From contig DBXK01000029.1 in the NCBI GenBank assembly GCA_002309375.1, positions 11,053 through 19,112 on the forward strand: 8,060 nt of DNA, given 5' to 3'. The notes under the pieces are model-generated. The model was given only the letters and a program-made list of their open reading frames with translations, did no database searches and was not told where the DNA came from. This stretch comes from Christensenella sp. UBA1214. Lineage in GTDB: Bacteria; Bacillota; Clostridia; Christensenellales; CAG-138. Numbering within the stretch: the first letter of the stretch is position 1; the number at the start of each line of letters is the position of its first letter. Made by a program: the position numbers and the translations under genes. This document shows positions 6,374 to 8,060 of the stretch, piece after piece.

Positions 6374-6475
6374 ATTGATTTATTGCCCTCCGGGGGCTTT
6401 ACCGGTCGAGAAAACGCTTTTATCCCGCCCGGGCGGACCGGGCTGAACACAGCATTCTTTCAAGTTACCGTAGTT
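6362..6475 (-). other. 5' leader of the 662-aa gene, GC-rich palindromes
   Basis: The predicted leader is about 110 nt. Besides the ribosome binding site next to the ATG, it holds a perfect 12-bp palindrome CCGCCCGGGCGG (6425-6436), the palindrome ACCGGT (6401-6406), and a short GCCC/GGGC stem near 6385-6397. Its sequence is unrelated to the leader of the 940-aa gene upstream of the ribosome binding site. No known RNA regulator is recognised. Confidence 0.4.
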
Positions 6476-6481
6476 AACAAT

Positions 6482-6510
6482 ATTGTACTTGTTTTTTGCG
6501 AAAATGTCAA
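6482..6510 (-). promoter_or_regulatory. Sigma-A promoter for the 662-aa gene
   Basis: Read on the - strand, TTGACA (6505-6510) is followed by 17 bp and then TACAAT (6482-6487), one mismatch from the -10 consensus. Transcription would start near 6475. The spacer and flanks are AT-rich in an otherwise GC-rich region, which supports the call. Confidence 0.88.
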
Positions 6511-6634
6511 TAGCCGGAGCGAAGAAAAATATAAATTATACAGGCAAGATGACGTTCCTTTATCGGCGCGGAACAAAGAAAAACGCGGCGGACGGGGCGA
6601 AAAACGCGCGCGATGGAATTTTGACATTTGTGTA
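6511..6634. other. Intergenic DNA with no recognisable feature
   Basis: This stretch lies between the promoter of the 662-aa gene and the terminator of the upstream gene. It contains A-rich and CG-rich short runs. There is no supported gene, RNA or repeat. A TTGACA near 6621 on the + strand has no matching -10 and faces a terminator hairpin. Confidence 0.6.
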
Positions 6635-6635
6635 A

Positions 6636-6666
6636 ACGAAAAGGGACGCGCCCGAAGGTGCGTCCC
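6636..6666 (-). terminator. Intrinsic terminator of the rightmost secreted protein gene
   Basis: On the - strand a 10-bp stem (6666-6657 with 6652-6643, one G-U pair) closes a TTCG tetraloop and is followed by TTTTCGTTT (6642-6634). It begins 20 bp after the stop codon at 6687-6689. It ends transcription before the promoter of the next gene. Confidence 0.92.
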
Positions 6667-6686
6667 GTGGGAACGGATATATCGCA

Positions 6687-8060
6687 TCAGGCGATGCCCA
6701 TCGCCATGCGGAGGATGATGACAGCGTCGGTGACTTCGATCGCGCCGCTCGCGTTCATATCGCCGTGCGCGATATTTTCATCGGTCGGGGCGATGATGCC
6801 CATCGCGATGCGCAGCGCGAGCAGAGCGTCGGTCACGCTGACCTCGCCGCTGCCGTCGACGTCGCCGTCAGGCCCGACGGGGGGCTCGACGATCTCTTCA
6901 TAGAGAGCGGTGACGACGGTATCCTGCATGATGCAGCTGAAGTCGGTGTCCCAGCCGATGAAGGTGTAGCCGTCGCGGCTCGGATCCTCGGGAGCGACCG
7001 CCGCCGCGCCTTCCTCGACCTGCTGCTCGGAAAGGACGGTGCCGTCCCAATCGACAAAGGTCACATTATAATAAGTCGGTTCGACCGGCTCCGGAGCGGA
7101 AACATACTTATAAATATAGATCGCAGTCGCGTTCTGTGAGGTCGTGTACCTCCGGCCGGCATTGGTATCGCCGGAGGAATAGGAGAGGTAGTAGTAGCCG
7201 TCGGTGTCGACCTGGTTGTTGAAGGCCTTGTCGCTCTGGTAGAGCCAGGCGACCGGCGTGTTGGAGGGGTAGAGGTACTGAGCGGAATCGAGGCCCATGT
7301 ACTTGCCGTTGCCGACGTTCTGCCAGGTATAACCGGCGGAAGCGCTGCCGGCGGGGATCCAGGTGATCGCGTCCGCATTGACGCCCGCGCCGAGGGTAAG
7401 GGTGTTGTCGGCGTTGACGGTGACGGCGACGGTGTTCAGATAGTGGTTGTTGCTGACGATCTGGTTGCCGACCGCGTAGCCGGTGGTGCCGTTGATCGAA
7501 CCGCTGTCGACGATGATGTACCTTTCGCCGACCTCGACTTCATCGACGAGCATCCAGCCCTCGAAATCGGTGACGGTGACGGCCGCGGTGCAGCTCAGAT
7601 CCGCATTCGCGATGTTGTCGTGGACGTTCGCGGTGATCGTCGCGGTGCCTTCGCGCATACCGGTGACGGTGTTGCCGCTGACGGCGGCGACGTTCGGGTT
7701 GGAGCTCACGAACTCGACCGTGTAATCCGCGCTGCGCGGGGTGACGTTCAGGCGGAGGGTCGCGCTCGTGCCGGTGTAAAGCTCGACGTCATTGAGCGAG
7801 ACGCTCTCGATCGGCTCGGGATCGCCGTCGCCGTAGAGCAGCCAGTCGCAGTAGACGGTCTGCGCCGCGTCGGGGTTGGAGGGGAAGGGATCGAGGGGGC
7901 TCATCATGATCGGATAAGCGTCGCCGTAGGGATCCGGGATGCCGTGGGCGGAGACCATCGCGGCATAGGCTTCGGCCGCGGTCTCGCCGTTCTTCATGTG
8001 GGCCCAGAAGGTCGCCTCGTAAACATAGTCGCCCGCGAAGGTGACGCTCTGGGAATAGCC
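6687..8060 (-). CDS. Secreted dockerin protein, third paralogue, C-terminal 457 residues (5' end outside window; paralogue A)
   Basis: The reading frame is open to the right edge. Its first residues (GYSQSVTFAGDYVYEATFW) align with residue 286 onward of the 662-aa paralogue. About 285 residues, including the signal peptide and the presumed catalytic His and Cys, therefore lie outside the window. In fragment numbering, 1-77 is the end of the putative peptidase domain (GDAYPIMMSPLDPFPSNPD). Residues 84-165 are a Big_2-like Ig domain (FVSSNPNVAAVSGNTVTG). Residues 169-320 match the unnamed beta-rich domain of the 940-aa paralogue (GERYII, NNHYL, NGKYMGL, NNQVDTDGYYYLS). Residues 331-388 form a single InlB B-repeat (FVDWDGTVL, GYTFIGWD). 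The type I dockerin is at 398-457, with loops D400-D402-S404-E406-S408-D411 and D434-N436-S438-A440-E442-D445. The protein is thus a mosaic of modules found separately in the other two. Function beyond export and docking is inferred. Confidence 0.9.
   Translation of the reverse strand, partial: GYSQSVTFAGDYVYEATFWAHMKNGETAAEAYAAMVSAHGIPDPYGDAYPIMMSPLDPFPSNPDAAQTVYCDWLLYGDGDPEPIESVSLNDVELYTGTSATLRLNVTPRSADYTVEFVSSNPNVAAVSGNTVTGMREGTATITANVHDNIANADLSCTAAVTVTDFEGWMLVDEVEVGERYIIVDSGSINGTTGYAVGNQIVSNNHYLNTVAVTVNADNTLTLGAGVNADAITWIPAGSASAGYTWQNVGNGKYMGLDSAQYLYPSNTPVAWLYQSDKAFNNQVDTDGYYYLSYSSGDTNAGRRYTTSQNATAIYIYKYVSAPEPVEPTYYNVTFVDWDGTVLSEQQVEEGAAAVAPEDPSRDGYTFIGWDTDFSCIMQDTVVTALYEEIVEPPVGPDGDVDGSGEVSVTDALLALRIAMGIIAPTDENIAHGDMNASGAIEVTDAVIILRMAMGIA

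Noticed and set aside
6620..6650. TTGACA on the + strand as a possible promoter
   Set aside because: No acceptable -10 follows at 16-18 bp. The next element is the terminator hairpin of the - strand gene, and no + strand gene lies downstream.
4295..6718. An 807-codon open frame on the + strand opposite the 662-aa gene
   Set aside because: It has the same cause: absence of TTA, CTA and TCA in the real gene. The product is low-complexity, there is no ribosome binding site, and it runs through the opposing promoter and two terminators.

Overview
The window is a chromosomal segment from a GC-rich Gram-positive bacterium, most likely a gut-type member of the class Clostridia (Bacillota). The evidence is the style of rpsB and tsf, strong GGAGG ribosome binding sites, near-consensus sigma-A promoters, Gram-positive signal peptides, and secreted proteins built from InlB-type repeats, Big_2-like Ig domains and type I dockerins. 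The assignment below class level is inference.

Layout: positions 1-1236 (+ strand) hold the end of rpsB (ribosomal protein S2) and complete tsf (elongation factor Ts), closed by a strong intrinsic terminator. From 1261 to the right edge everything is on the - strand. There are three consecutive paralogous genes for large secreted proteins: A (6687-8060, 5' end outside the window), B (4373-6361, 662 aa) and C (1313-4135, 940 aa). B and C each have a near-perfect promoter, a 75-115 nt leader and a GGAGGAT ribosome binding site, and all three genes end in their own hairpin terminator. They therefore look like separately transcribed units rather than an operon.

B and C share a signal peptide, a helical N-terminal region and a globular domain. 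That domain carries a hydrophobic strand ending in Asp-Ser-His-Gly and a second ending in Ala-Ile-Cys-Glu-Gly. This is the His/Cys arrangement of clan CD cysteine peptidases (gingipain C25, clostripain C11, caspases, CHAT). A has the matching end of the same domain. After it the proteins diverge by module exchange (divergent InlB repeat, InlB B-repeats, Big_2-like domain, jelly-roll-like domain, and an unnamed domain of about 150 aa shared by A and C). All three end in a two-loop type I dockerin. My reading is a small family of secreted putative cysteine peptidases that share a core, vary in their adhesive modules and dock onto a cohesin scaffold encoded elsewhere. Catalytic activity and a cohesin partner are not shown by this sequence.

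The very long open frames on the + strand opposite B and C are codon-bias shadows and are not annotated as genes.
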